From: Pseudomonadota bacterium
GTDB lineage: Bacteria; Pseudomonadota; Gammaproteobacteria; Burkholderiales; Burkholderiaceae_C
Length of the DNA: 49,626 bases
NCBI GenBank assembly: GCA_021808525.1
Contig: JAKBBK010000014.1
Span: forward strand, 1-49,626
Direction of reading: 5' to 3'
Positions within the stretch are counted from its first letter, which is position 1. Every line of letters begins with the position of its first letter. The notes beneath the pieces were generated by a model. That model saw only the letters and a program-made list of their open reading frames with translations. It did no database searches and had not been told where the DNA came from. This document shows, piece by piece, positions 24,931 to 33,184 of the stretch. The translations under genes were made by a program, and so were the position numbers.

Positions 24931-25577
24931 ACCGCATCGAAGTGCTGCTGGCCGACGACCACGCGATCATCCGCAACGGTCTGCGCAACATCCTGGAAGA
25001 CACCGAGGACCTGCGCTGCGCCGCCGAGGCCGACAACGGCCACGACCTTCTCGAGCGGGTGCGCCAGCGAGACTGGGGGCTGCTGATCCTGGACCTGTCG
25101 ATGCCGGGACGCAACGGCCTGGACCTGATCCGCCTGGTCAAGGCGGAGCGGCCGCAGCTGCCCATCCTGGTGTTCACCATGCACCAGGAGGAGCAGTACG
25201 CGGTGCGCGCGATGCGCGCCGGCGCCTCGGGTTATCTCACCAAGGAGGTGGATGGAGACGTGCTGCTGGCGGCGATCCGCAAGGTGGCCCGCGGCGGGGT
25301 GTACGTCAGCTCCAAGCTGGCGGAGCTGCTGGCCGCGGACGTGTCACGCCCGCGCGACGTGCCGGCGCACACCCTGCTGTCGAATCGCGAATTCGAGATC
25401 TTCCAGCGCATCGTCGACGGGCGCAGCCTGACCGACATCGCCAACGAGTTGAGCCTGAGCGTCAAGACCATCAGCACCCACAAGTCGCACATCCTCGAGA
25501 AGATGGGGGTGGAGCGCGACGTGGACCTCGTGCGCTACGCGCTGCAGCACGGGCTGGCCGACGCCACCATGGACTGA
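24927..25577 (+). CDS. NarL/FixJ-family response regulator
   Basis: A 216-residue regulator with receiver domain (acidic pocket ADDH at 9-12, phospho-acceptor D56 in LILDLSMPG, Lys in YLTKEV). The C-terminal LuxR-type helix-turn-helix (LSNREFEIFQRIVDGRSLTDIANELSLSVKTISTHKSHILEKM) binds DNA. Its start overlaps the kinase stop (ATGA), marking it as the cognate partner. A terminator hairpin follows, and then the monohaem cytochrome gene. Confidence 0.95.
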   Translation: MNRIEVLLADDHAIIRNGLRNILEDTEDLRCAAEADNGHDLLERVRQRDWGLLILDLSMPGRNGLDLIRLVKAERPQLPILVFTMHQEEQYAVRAMRAGASGYLTKEVDGDVLLAAIRKVARGGVYVSSKLAELLAADVSRPRDVPAHTLLSNREFEIFQRIVDGRSLTDIANELSLSVKTISTHKSHILEKMGVERDVDLVRYALQHGLADATMD

Positions 25578-25657
25578 AGGCGCGGCCCTCGCGCCCTCTC
25601 CCGCCGAAGTGACGGAGCGCGGCCGCGCTCGGCACCAGCCTGCCCGGCATCGCCGCG

Positions 25658-25681
25658 ATTCCGACGCGGAGTCGGAATTTT
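25658..25681 (+). terminator. Rho-independent terminator after the two-component pair
   Basis: ATTCCGAC, loop GCGGA, GTCGGAAT followed by TTT: an 8-bp stem with a short T-run, 80 bases after the regulator stop and 126 bases before the cytochrome ATG. It should separate the regulator transcript from the cytochrome operon, or act as an attenuator for read-through. Confidence 0.7.
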
Positions 25682-25806
25682 CCGATGGCCATTTTGGGCC
25701 TGCGCCGATGGCGCCCACGGGTTATCCCCAAGAAGAATGGACGCCATGAACCACCGGTGGCGCCTGGCGCTGCCACATGCGCATCTTCCTGCATCGGATA
25801 CCCATC

Positions 25807-26148
25807 ATGAAAGCCCTCACCCTGCACAGTCTCGCCGCCGTCGCAACCGCCCTGGCCCTCGCCGTGCCCGCGGCCCATGCCGCGGAAAAAGCCGACATCG
25901 CCGCCGGCAAGGCGCTGGTCCAGCAACACGCCTGCTTCACCTGCCACGCCATCGAGGGCACCAAGGTCGGACCGAGCTTCACCGACCTGGCCGCCAAGTT
26001 CGCCGCCATGGGCGAAGGCAACGCCGAGAAGGCCCTCGACCAGGACGTGCACGCCGGCGTCCAGGGAACCCCGATGCCGGCCAACCCGACCCTGAGCCAG
26101 GCCGAGCTGGATCAGATCGCCGACTGGATCCTGAGCCTGAAGAAGTAG
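25807..26148 (+). CDS. mtoD: Monohaem class I cytochrome c (MtoD-like)
   Basis: A 113-residue periplasmic cytochrome. The signal peptide ends at AAHAA (about 26). One haem site, CFTCH (C43, C46, H47), and a probable Met ligand in GTPMPAN (M90) indicate a small His/Met cytochrome of the c551/c552 group. It is the first gene of a three-gene cluster with a decahaem cytochrome and an outer-membrane barrel. In Sideroxydans the mto cluster includes a small monohaem cytochrome, MtoD, thought to accept electrons from MtoA. The symbol rests on position and size; the class I family call is certain. The ribosome site is weak. Confidence 0.8.
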   Translation: MKALTLHSLAAVATALALAVPAAHAAEKADIAAGKALVQQHACFTCHAIEGTKVGPSFTDLAAKFAAMGEGNAEKALDQDVHAGVQGTPMPANPTLSQAELDQIADWILSLKK

Positions 26149-26191
26149 GCCGGAGTCCGCCATTCCCTCTTCCGTCCCTAGGGAGCACAAG

Positions 26192-27205
26192 GTGCAGATC
26201 ACCCAGAAAGTCATTGTGGCTGCCGCGATCCTGCTCGGCAGCTGGGCCGTCGCGGCGCATGCCGCCGACCCCATCCGGCTGCCGGCGCTGGGCGCCTCGC
26301 AGCAAGAGCCCGTCTCGGCCGCGCAGAGCTCGAAGGAGCACCTGGCGCAGGACGCCAAGTGCACGCGCTGCCACGACGAGAACGAGTCCAAGCCGGTGCT
26401 GGCGTTCTTCCAGACCCCCATGGGGGTCACGGGGGACCCGCGCACTCCCACCTGCGAGAGCTGCCACGGCCCGAGCCTGGCGCACCTGCGCGGACCCGTC
26501 AACGGCAAGATCGCGCCGCCCGACGTGGTGTTCAACCGCACGGGCCCCTACTCCGAGTCCAGCGCGTCCAACCGCGCCGAGGCCTGCCTGGCCTGCCACT
26601 CCGGCACCCAGCGCACGCATTGGGAGGGCAGCCCGCACCAGGTCAACGGCCTGGCCTGCAACGACTGCCACAAGGTGCACGCCGCGGTCGACCCCGTGCG
26701 CACCAAGGGGCTGCAGCAGACCGTCTGCTACACCTGCCACAAGGACCGGCGCGCGGACTTCATGAAGCTGTCGCACCACCCGGTCCCCGAGGGCAAGATG
26801 ATGTGCTCGGATTGCCACAATCCGCACGGCTCGGTCGGCCCCTTCCTGATGAAGAAGGCGACCATCAACGAGACCTGCTGGACCTGCCACGCCGACAAGC
26901 GCGGCCCCTTCCTGTGGGAACACGAGCCGGTCACCGAGAAGTGCACCAACTGCCACAACCCGCACGGCTCGAACATCGCGCCCCTGCTCAAGGCCCGCCC
27001 GCCCTTCCTGTGCCAGGAATGCCATGACGGCCCGCACCAGAGCAAGAACATGTTCGGCCCCGGCGTCGCCGGCCCGTCGACCGCAACCGGATTCAGCGCC
27101 ATCCCGGGTAGCCCGGCAGCAGGCGGCGTGGGCGAGGGCTGCATGAACTGCCACATCATGGTCCACGGTTCGAACAACCCCGCCGGCGCGTACCTGCAGC
27201 GCTAG
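26192..27205 (+). CDS. mtoA: Periplasmic decahaem cytochrome c, MtrA/MtoA/PioA/DmsE family
   Basis: A 337-residue exported cytochrome with exactly ten CxxCH motifs, at cysteines 57, 88, 132, 156, 179, 205, 229, 251, 274 and 317. The spacing and the repeated CHNPHGS phrases match the DmsE/MtrA family. The signal peptide ends near AAHA (24). MtrA-type proteins sit inside an MtrB-type barrel and carry electrons across the outer membrane. The start is GTG with GGGAG 7 bases upstream. The barrel gene follows after 22 bases. Because no surface cytochrome (MtrC/OmcA type) is present, the cluster is closer to MtoAB/PioAB Fe(II)-oxidation conduits than to metal-reduction Mtr systems (inference). Confidence 0.93.
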   Translation: MQITQKVIVAAAILLGSWAVAAHAADPIRLPALGASQQEPVSAAQSSKEHLAQDAKCTRCHDENESKPVLAFFQTPMGVTGDPRTPTCESCHGPSLAHLRGPVNGKIAPPDVVFNRTGPYSESSASNRAEACLACHSGTQRTHWEGSPHQVNGLACNDCHKVHAAVDPVRTKGLQQTVCYTCHKDRRADFMKLSHHPVPEGKMMCSDCHNPHGSVGPFLMKKATINETCWTCHADKRGPFLWEHEPVTEKCTNCHNPHGSNIAPLLKARPPFLCQECHDGPHQSKNMFGPGVAGPSTATGFSAIPGSPAAGGVGEGCMNCHIMVHGSNNPAGAYLQR

Positions 27206-27227
27206 AGATCCAGACAAGGAGCACGAG

Positions 27228-29642
27228 ATGACACACCGCAAGACCGTGCTGCGCGCCAGGCCCATCACCATCGCCCTGCGCGCCGCCCTAGCCACCCTCG
27301 CCGTAGCCTCGGTCGCTCCGTCGGCCATGGCCGACGGAGCCCTCGACAAGTTGATCAAGCCGACCAACACCATCGACATCGGCGGCATCTACCTCAACCA
27401 GAGCTCGGACCTGTTCGGGCAATACAACGGACTGGAGAACTCGGGCCCGACCCTGCTGGGCGGCTTCCATCTGCGCGGAGGCGACGGCTACGGCCAGCAG
27501 CCCGGAGCGAACACCTGGTTCGTGCAGGGCAGCAATCTGGGCACCACCTCGCGCTCGGTGTCCGGCGGCATCGCCAACCAGGGTACCTGGAGCCTGGGCC
27601 TGAGCTTCGACCAGCTGCGCAACTACGGGGGCGATTCGCTGACCACGGCACCGGGCAGCTTCCAGACCCCGCTGCTCGGGAACCCCGGCGGCAACGTGTA
27701 CACCCTGCCGTCCACCTTCGGCTACATCAGCACCGCCGGAACCGGCACGCAGGGCCTGACGGCCGACCAGCAGCAGTTCTTCCACACCGACCACCTGTAC
27801 GTGCAGCGCAACACGACCCGTCTCGACGCCAGCCACCAGCTGAAGATGGGGTGGGACCTCACCTTCCACTGGACCAGCATTCGCGAGACCGGAGCGATCC
27901 TGGCCTCGGCGATGGCCGATTCGCTGACCGGCGGCATCATCACGCAGTCGGGAACCCGGTTCACGTCGAATCTCGGCGGGCAGAAGACCCTCGGCCTGCC
28001 CTATCCGACCCAGTACAAGACCAACAACTTCCGCCTGGCCCTGAACTGGGCGGGGGAGAAGGGATTCTTCACCGGGGCCTACTACGGCTCGATGTTCCAC
28101 GACGACTACAGCGGCGTGTGGTTTCCCAACCCCTACCGCAACAACGTCACCACGGGGGCCGTGGCCGGCAGCACCTATCCGCTGGACGTCGAGTCGACTC
28201 CGCCCAGCAACACCGACAACGAGCTGCAGTTCAGCGGCGGCTACCACCTGGATCCGAAGACTCTGCTGGTCGCCGGGTATTCCTACGGGCGCAACACCCA
28301 GAACATGTCCTACGCCTACGAGCCGGCGCAGATCGGAACCGGCCCCACCAGCCTGGGCGGGCTGCCCGTGGGCTCGCTGGACGGCCTGGTGGTCACCCAG
28401 CACGCCAACTGGAGCCTGACCCACCAGACCACGAAGGCCGTGACCCTGTCGGCCGGCATGATCTACAGCAAGCGCGACAACCAGACGCCCTCGTATCTGT
28501 ACAACTTCGAGGCCCCCGACAGCGGCCCCGGGACCGACTGGTTCAGCGTGTACAACATTCCGATGAGCAACAGCCACCTGCAGACCAGGCTGGGCGGCGA
28601 CTGGCGCTTCCTGCCGGGGCAGCGCCTGCACCTGGCCTTGCAGAACGAACGCGTGGAACGTTGGTGCGACAGCAATGCCTACGCGGCCAACCTGGTGACG
28701 CCCAACGATCTGTACACCGGCTCGGGGGTGTCGCCCACCGGCTGCGCCGCGGTGCCGCAGAGCCGGGAGAACACCGTCAAGCTGGACTACTACCTGCGGC
28801 CCCACGGCAGCCTGAACTTCCTCGCGGGCGTGAAATGGGCCAACCGCAAGGCCACCGTCAACACCTCGTACTACAACCCGATCACCGACATGAACAGCGG
28901 TGAGGCCGACATGCCCGGCTGGGTGGCCTTCTTCGATGCCTCGCGCAGGCAATTGCAGGGGCACTTCGGGGTGAACTGGATGGTCAACAGCGAGTTCACC
29001 ATGAGCCTGGACGGGGCGGTGGGCAACGACCAGTACGGCGACTCGCTGCTGGGCCGGCAAAGCGGCCACGACGCCACGGTCGACCTGGAAGGCGACTACC
29101 AGCTGGGCAACCAGCGCAGCGCCAGCGTGTTCGCCACCTGGCAGCGCCAGGCCACCGACGGGGTCTCCGCCGCCAGCGGCGCAGGCTTCAACTGGGTGAC
29201 CGGCCTGCGCGATCAGGCGCTCACCCTGGGAGCGGCGTTCAAGCAGGCGGGGCTGATGGACAACAAGCTCAGCCTGATGGCGAGCGTCTCGTACTCGGAG
29301 GACACCAACAACGAGAACACGGCCGTCGTGCCGGGCAGCGGCAGCAAGGCCGCGGCCACGGCGGTGAGCTGCGCCACGCCCAGCACCAGCGGCTACACCT
29401 GCGGCAACGTGCCCGACCTGAAGACCAAGATCACGCGCCTGGACCTGGCCGCCAAGTACAAGCTCAACCCGCAAAGCGCCCTGCACTTCGGCTACATGTA
29501 CGCCCGCTACGACGTGAACGACTACATGTACCTGGCGCAGATGATGGGCTACACACCCACCAGCGTGCTGCCCTGGAACGAGCAGAACCCGACGGTCTCG
29601 GTCAACGCGGTGTACGCCGAGTACCTGTACTCCTTCCAGTGA
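27228..29642 (+). CDS. mtoB: MtrB/MtoB/PioB-family outer-membrane beta-barrel
   Basis: An 804-residue outer-membrane protein with a signal peptide (cleavage near AMA, residue 35) and beta-strand-rich sequence to the C-terminus. It ends in aromatic residues (AEYLYSFQ), as barrel proteins do. Its place directly behind a decahaem MtrA-type cytochrome, and its length, fit MtrB/PioB, which sheaths the cytochrome. It has no N-terminal CxxC like that of Shewanella MtrB. Its four cysteines occur in two pairs in loops (RWCDS/TGCAA and VSCAT/YTCGN), possibly forming disulfides. AAGGAG lies upstream of the ATG. Confidence 0.9.
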   Translation: MTHRKTVLRARPITIALRAALATLAVASVAPSAMADGALDKLIKPTNTIDIGGIYLNQSSDLFGQYNGLENSGPTLLGGFHLRGGDGYGQQPGANTWFVQGSNLGTTSRSVSGGIANQGTWSLGLSFDQLRNYGGDSLTTAPGSFQTPLLGNPGGNVYTLPSTFGYISTAGTGTQGLTADQQQFFHTDHLYVQRNTTRLDASHQLKMGWDLTFHWTSIRETGAILASAMADSLTGGIITQSGTRFTSNLGGQKTLGLPYPTQYKTNNFRLALNWAGEKGFFTGAYYGSMFHDDYSGVWFPNPYRNNVTTGAVAGSTYPLDVESTPPSNTDNELQFSGGYHLDPKTLLVAGYSYGRNTQNMSYAYEPAQIGTGPTSLGGLPVGSLDGLVVTQHANWSLTHQTTKAVTLSAGMIYSKRDNQTPSYLYNFEAPDSGPGTDWFSVYNIPMSNSHLQTRLGGDWRFLPGQRLHLALQNERVERWCDSNAYAANLVTPNDLYTGSGVSPTGCAAVPQSRENTVKLDYYLRPHGSLNFLAGVKWANRKATVNTSYYNPITDMNSGEADMPGWVAFFDASRRQLQGHFGVNWMVNSEFTMSLDGAVGNDQYGDSLLGRQSGHDATVDLEGDYQLGNQRSASVFATWQRQATDGVSAASGAGFNWVTGLRDQALTLGAAFKQAGLMDNKLSLMASVSYSEDTNNENTAVVPGSGSKAAATAVSCATPSTSGYTCGNVPDLKTKITRLDLAAKYKLNPQSALHFGYMYARYDVNDYMYLAQMMGYTPTSVLPWNEQNPTVSVNAVYAEYLYSFQ

Positions 29643-29647
29643 GCTGG

Positions 29648-29665
29648 CGGCCGCCCGCGCGGCCG
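29648..29665 (+). terminator. Hairpin after mtoB
   Basis: CGGCCG, a 6-base loop, CGGCCG, starting 5 bases after the mtoB stop. The stem is short and no U-run follows, so this is a weak terminator candidate for the cytochrome operon. Confidence 0.3.
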
Positions 29666-29721
29666 AGCCCGCCACGGGGTCGAGCGACTACACTCTGGCC
29701 ACCATCCTCGCATTGGCATCG

Positions 29722-30294
29722 ATGAGCCTGAGCCCCCTCGACCCCAAGACCGCACTGATCGTCATCGACCTGCAGCAGGGAGTCGCCGCGCTGCCCACCG
29801 CCCACCCGGTCCCGGCGGTGGTGGCGCAGGCGGCACGCCTCGCGAACGCATTCCGGGGCCGCGGCTGGCCCGTGGTGCTGGTCAATGTCGCCGGCACCGC
29901 CCCCGGACGCTGCGAACAGCCGCGCCGCGCGGCGTCCCAGGACCCCAACTGGTCCACCCTGCTGCCCGAACTGGGCGCGCAGGCGGGCGACCACCTGGTG
30001 ACCAAGCGCACCTGGGGAGCCTTCACCGGCACCGACCTCGAGGACTACCTGCGCCGCTGGGGGGTCACCCAGGTGGTGCTGTGCGGCATCGCCACCAGCA
30101 TCGGCGTCGAGTCCACGGCGCGCCAGGCGCATGAACTGGGCTTGAACGTCGCGCTGGCCGTGGACGCCATGACCGATCTGAGCGGTGAGGCCCACGCCAA
30201 CAGCGTGCAACGCATTTTCCCGCGCCTGGGCGAGACCGGCACGACCCGCGAGCTGCTCGAACTGCTGCGCCCTTCGGCGACGCGCCCGGCCTAG
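29722..30294 (+). CDS. Isochorismatase-family hydrolase lacking the usual cysteine
   Basis: A 190-residue Rossmann-like protein of the isochorismatase/cysteine-hydrolase family. The Asp (D16 in VIDLQQG) and Lys (K95 in TKRTWGAF) of the triad are present. The motif that normally reads TxxCVxxTAR is GIATSIGVESTARQA, with Gly (G128) in place of the nucleophilic Cys. Isochorismatases proper also lack this Cys, so a hydrolase that does not need it is possible. The substrate is unknown. It follows mtoB by 79 bases on the same strand, possibly with its own promoter (TACACT at 29689-29694 could be a -10). Confidence 0.85.
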   Translation: MSLSPLDPKTALIVIDLQQGVAALPTAHPVPAVVAQAARLANAFRGRGWPVVLVNVAGTAPGRCEQPRRAASQDPNWSTLLPELGAQAGDHLVTKRTWGAFTGTDLEDYLRRWGVTQVVLCGIATSIGVESTARQAHELGLNVALAVDAMTDLSGEAHANSVQRIFPRLGETGTTRELLELLRPSATRPA

Positions 30295-30300
30295 CGGGCC

Positions 30301-30323
30301 GGGTCGGCGCAATCGGCCGACCC
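30301..30323. terminator. Bidirectional hairpin between convergent genes
   Basis: GGGTCGGC and GCCGACCC form a perfect 8-bp stem with a 7-base loop, between the stop of the isochorismatase-like gene and the stop of the chemotaxis receptor gene. Its position fits a shared terminator. No U-run is present. Confidence 0.5.
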
Positions 30324-30333
30324 GCCGCGAGGC

Positions 30334-31962
30334 TCAGAACTTCACGAAACCCTCGCCTTCCGCCGGCGCCGCGGGCGGGAGCTCGGACACGCGCGCGGGC
30401 TCGGCATGGCCTCGCGGCTCGGCCTGCTGCGTGCCTGCATGCGCGGGCGAGTCTTCCCGCGCCTCGTCGCCGCGCATGCGGAACTGCGCGGCCGAGTCCT
30501 GCAGCGCGGCCGCCTGGCCGTTCATCTCCTCGGCGCTGGCGGCGAGTTGCTCGGAGGCCGAGGCGTTCTGCTGGGTCACGGCCGAGAGCTGGGCCACGGC
30601 CTGGTTGATCTGCTGGATGCTCGTGGCCTGCTCCTCGGAGGCGGCATTGATCTCCTGCACCAGGTCGGAGGTCTTGCCGATCGCCGGCAGCACCTCGGCC
30701 AGCAACTTGCCGGCGCGGTCGGCCTGTTTCACCGACGAAGAGGCCAGGTCGCTGATCTCCCGGGCGGCGGCCTGGCTCTTCTCGGCCAGCTTGCGCACCT
30801 CGGCGGCCACCACGGCGAAGCCCTTGCCATGCTCGCCGGCGCGGGCGGCCTCGATGGCCGCGTTCAGCGCCAGCATGTTGGTCTGGTAGGCGATGTCGTC
30901 GACGATGGAAATGCGCTCGGCGATGGACTGCATGGCGCTGACGGTGCCCTGTACCGCCGCGCCGCCTTCCTGCGCCTGCTTGGCGGCCTGCTGGGCCGTG
31001 GTGTCGGTCAGGCGCGCGTTGTCGGCGTTCTGGCGGATGGAGGCGCTGGCCTGTTCCAGGGTGGCCGAGGTCTCCTCGACCGAGGCCGCCTGTTCGGAAG
31101 CCGACTGCGACAGGCTCTGCGAGGTGGAGGACACCTGCGCCGAGGCGGCCAGCAGTTGCGAGGCCGACTGGCGCACCGAGCCGATCACCGTGCCCAGGCG
31201 GTCGACCATCTCCTGCATGGCCCGCAGCAGGGCGCCGGTCTCGTCGCGCGCGCTCGAATCCACCTGCACCGTCAGGTCCCCTCCGGCCACGGCCTGCGCG
31301 ACCTTCACCGCCTCGCCCAGCGGACGCGCGATGGATCGGGTGATGACCAGCGCGAGCACCACGGCCACCACCACCGCGAGCACCCCGGCTCCGATGCTGA
31401 GCTTGACCGTGGCGTGGTAGTCGGCCTGGCTGGCCGCGTACATGGCGTCGATGTCGGCCTTCTGGTCGCCGAGCAGTTTTTCCATCGCGCCCTGCAGGGC
31501 GCCGATCTTGGGCAGGGATTGCTGCAGGTAGGCCTGCGTGGCGCCGGCGAAGTCCCCGGCGTTCATCTTGGCCAGCACGGCCAGCTCGGCCCCGCGGCTC
31601 GCGCGCAGCGCGGCCTGCAGGCTGTGCACGTCGGCCGCCGCCTTCGGGTCCAGCACCATGTGCGACAGCTTGGTCACCGCGGCGTTGGTCGACGCCTGGT
31701 TGGCGTGGATCTGCTTGACGTTGTTTTCCGCGCAGTTGTACTGCAGCAGGCAGACCAGGGTCACGCGGGTGGTGCCCTGGAAATTGCTGAACGCGGTGTT
31801 GGCCGCGCGCTCGGCCGCCACGCGCACGGTGATGATGTCCTTGAGCGTGGCGTCGATGCGCGAGAGCTGCATGACGCCGAAGGCGCTGGTCGCCAACAAC
31901 AGGAGAACGAGTATCCCGAAGGCCAGGGTGAGCCGCGGTCCGATGCGAAGTTTTTGGAGCAT
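30334..31962 (-). CDS. Methyl-accepting chemotaxis protein
   Basis: A 542-residue chemoreceptor. Two membrane helices (about 10-32 and 190-212) bracket a four-helix-bundle sensor domain. A HAMP domain follows, then the signalling coiled coil with the conserved hairpin tip [31 protein letters not shown]. The sensor domain contains two cysteines six residues apart (C71, C77), unusual for this domain type. There is no C-terminal CheR-binding pentapeptide; the tail is Pro/Ala/Glu-rich. No other che gene is in the window. The frame is open far upstream, but the ATG at [10 protein letters not shown] with GGAG-like sequence is the clear start. Confidence 0.93.
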   Translation of the reverse strand: MLQKLRIGPRLTLAFGILVLLLLATSAFGVMQLSRIDATLKDIITVRVAAERAANTAFSNFQGTTRVTLVCLLQYNCAENNVKQIHANQASTNAAVTKLSHMVLDPKAAADVHSLQAALRASRGAELAVLAKMNAGDFAGATQAYLQQSLPKIGALQGAMEKLLGDQKADIDAMYAASQADYHATVKLSIGAGVLAVVVAVVLALVITRSIARPLGEAVKVAQAVAGGDLTVQVDSSARDETGALLRAMQEMVDRLGTVIGSVRQSASQLLAASAQVSSTSQSLSQSASEQAASVEETSATLEQASASIRQNADNARLTDTTAQQAAKQAQEGGAAVQGTVSAMQSIAERISIVDDIAYQTNMLALNAAIEAARAGEHGKGFAVVAAEVRKLAEKSQAAAREISDLASSSVKQADRAGKLLAEVLPAIGKTSDLVQEINAASEEQATSIQQINQAVAQLSAVTQQNASASEQLAASAEEMNGQAAALQDSAAQFRMRGDEAREDSPAHAGTQQAEPRGHAEPARVSELPPAAPAEGEGFVKF

Positions 31963-32135
31963 GGGTCTCGCTTGTGTGAAAAGGTTGGCGCCGCCGGAGG
32001 GGGCGTGGCGTGAGCTGCATGCCCGCGCGCCGGCCTGGGCCAGCGCGAAGGCACGCACGGGGTGCCCAAGGATACATCCGACGCCCCGACCTGCCTTGCG
32101 AGAAAGCCCGTAGTCGCGCCTTGCGGCGACATTGT

Positions 32136-33029
32136 TCACAAAGCGTCGCGCAATTCCCCGGCCATGGCATCGACGAAGGCGCGCGTGCGTGCCGACAGCC
32201 AGCGCGCGCTCGGGTAGGTGAGGCTGACCGGCCAGGGCTCCACCTCGAAGTCCTCCAGCACGATGCGCAGACGCCCCTGCTCCAGCAAGGGAGCGGCCTG
32301 GTAGGACAGGACCCGGCAAAAGCCCAGGCCCTCGGCGCAGGCGTGCAGGACCGGCGCGGCCAGATTGCATTGCAGCGCTCCCTGCACGGATACCTTGAAC
32401 TCGCTGCCTTGCGCCTTGTCGCGAAAACTCCATGTGCCTGCCTCCGCGCTGTCGAAGCGCAGGCAGGGCAAGCCGGCCAGCTCGCGGGGATGGCGCGGAA
32501 GGCCGCAGCGCTCCAAGAGATCGGGGCTGGCCACGACGACCCTGCGGATCACTCCCACGCGCAGCGCGACCAGAGTGGAATCCTGCAGGTGGCCGATGCG
32601 AACCCCCACGTCGAGTCCTTCCTCGACCAGGTTGACCACACGATCGAGCAGCACCAGACGCACCTGCACGCGCGGGAACCGTCGCAGGAACCGCGCCACC
32701 GCGGGAGCCACGTGGTACTGGCCGAACAGCACCGGGGCCGTGATGCCCAGGGATCCCGCGGGCTCGGCGCCCCCGGCGCCGACCATGCGATCGGCCTCGT
32801 CCAGGTCGGCCAGGATGCGTCGCGCCCGCTCGAGATACAGGCGACCATCCTCGGTCAGCGAGAGCCGCCGCGTGGTGCGGTTGAAAAGGCGCGCGCCCAG
32901 GTGATCCTCCAGCGCCGCCAACAGCCGGACGACGGCCGACAGCGAACTGCCCTGCGCATGCGCAGCGGCGCTGAGGCTGCCGTGTTCGGCAATGGCCACG
33001 AAGCCGCGCATCGCTTTCCATTTGTCCAT
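32136..33029 (-). CDS. LysR-family transcriptional regulator
   Basis: A 297-residue LTTR. The N-terminal winged helix-turn-helix ([56 protein letters not shown]) and the effector domain ([13 protein letters not shown] onward) are complete. The ATG at MDKWKAM has AGGGG 8 bases upstream; a GTG three codons earlier is the alternative. It is divergent from a GST / flavoprotein cluster and probably controls it (usual LTTR logic). Its own likely promoter is at 33064-33091. Confidence 0.93.
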   Translation of the reverse strand: MDKWKAMRGFVAIAEHGSLSAAAHAQGSSLSAVVRLLAALEDHLGARLFNRTTRRLSLTEDGRLYLERARRILADLDEADRMVGAGGAEPAGSLGITAPVLFGQYHVAPAVARFLRRFPRVQVRLVLLDRVVNLVEEGLDVGVRIGHLQDSTLVALRVGVIRRVVVASPDLLERCGLPRHPRELAGLPCLRFDSAEAGTWSFRDKAQGSEFKVSVQGALQCNLAAPVLHACAEGLGFCRVLSYQAAPLLEQGRLRIVLEDFEVEPWPVSLTYPSARWLSARTRAFVDAMAGELRDAL

Positions 33030-33063
33030 GGGAGACACCCCTGTGCAAAGCCCGGTCGCCGGA

Positions 33064-33091
33064 TGATTACGCCGTTTTTCGGTGTAGTCAA
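33064..33091 (-). promoter_or_regulatory. Probable sigma-70 promoter of the LysR gene
   Basis: On the minus strand: TTGACT, 16 bases, TAATCA, in an AT-richer patch, with the -10 ending 34 bases before the LysR ATG. Good match to consensus in a genome where such matches are rare. Confidence 0.5.
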
Positions 33092-33093
33092 AT

Positions 33094-33114
33094 GCGATAA
33101 AGCATCTTTATTGC
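33094..33114. promoter_or_regulatory. Inverted repeat, candidate LysR operator
   Basis: GCGATAAAG, CAT, CTTTATTGC: 9-base arms with 8 matches, in the divergent gap between lysR and the GST gene. It sits directly beside the LysR -35 and overlaps a possible GST -35 (TTTATT 33107-33112, 17 bases, CACAAT 33130-33135). Symmetry and position fit an autoregulatory LTTR site. Confidence 0.5.
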
Positions 33115-33184
33115 GCTTCTGATCGAGGCCACAATGCCCTGCAAAATCCCCTGATCCATTCCCCCTTCCATCGGAGAAGCCGCC

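Noticed and set aside
30334-33048. A very long open frame joining the chemoreceptor to sequence antisense-like or frame-shifted within the LysR gene
   Set aside because: The upstream half is a GC-rich shadow of the LysR gene in another frame; the receptor has a clear ATG and signal-anchor at 31962.
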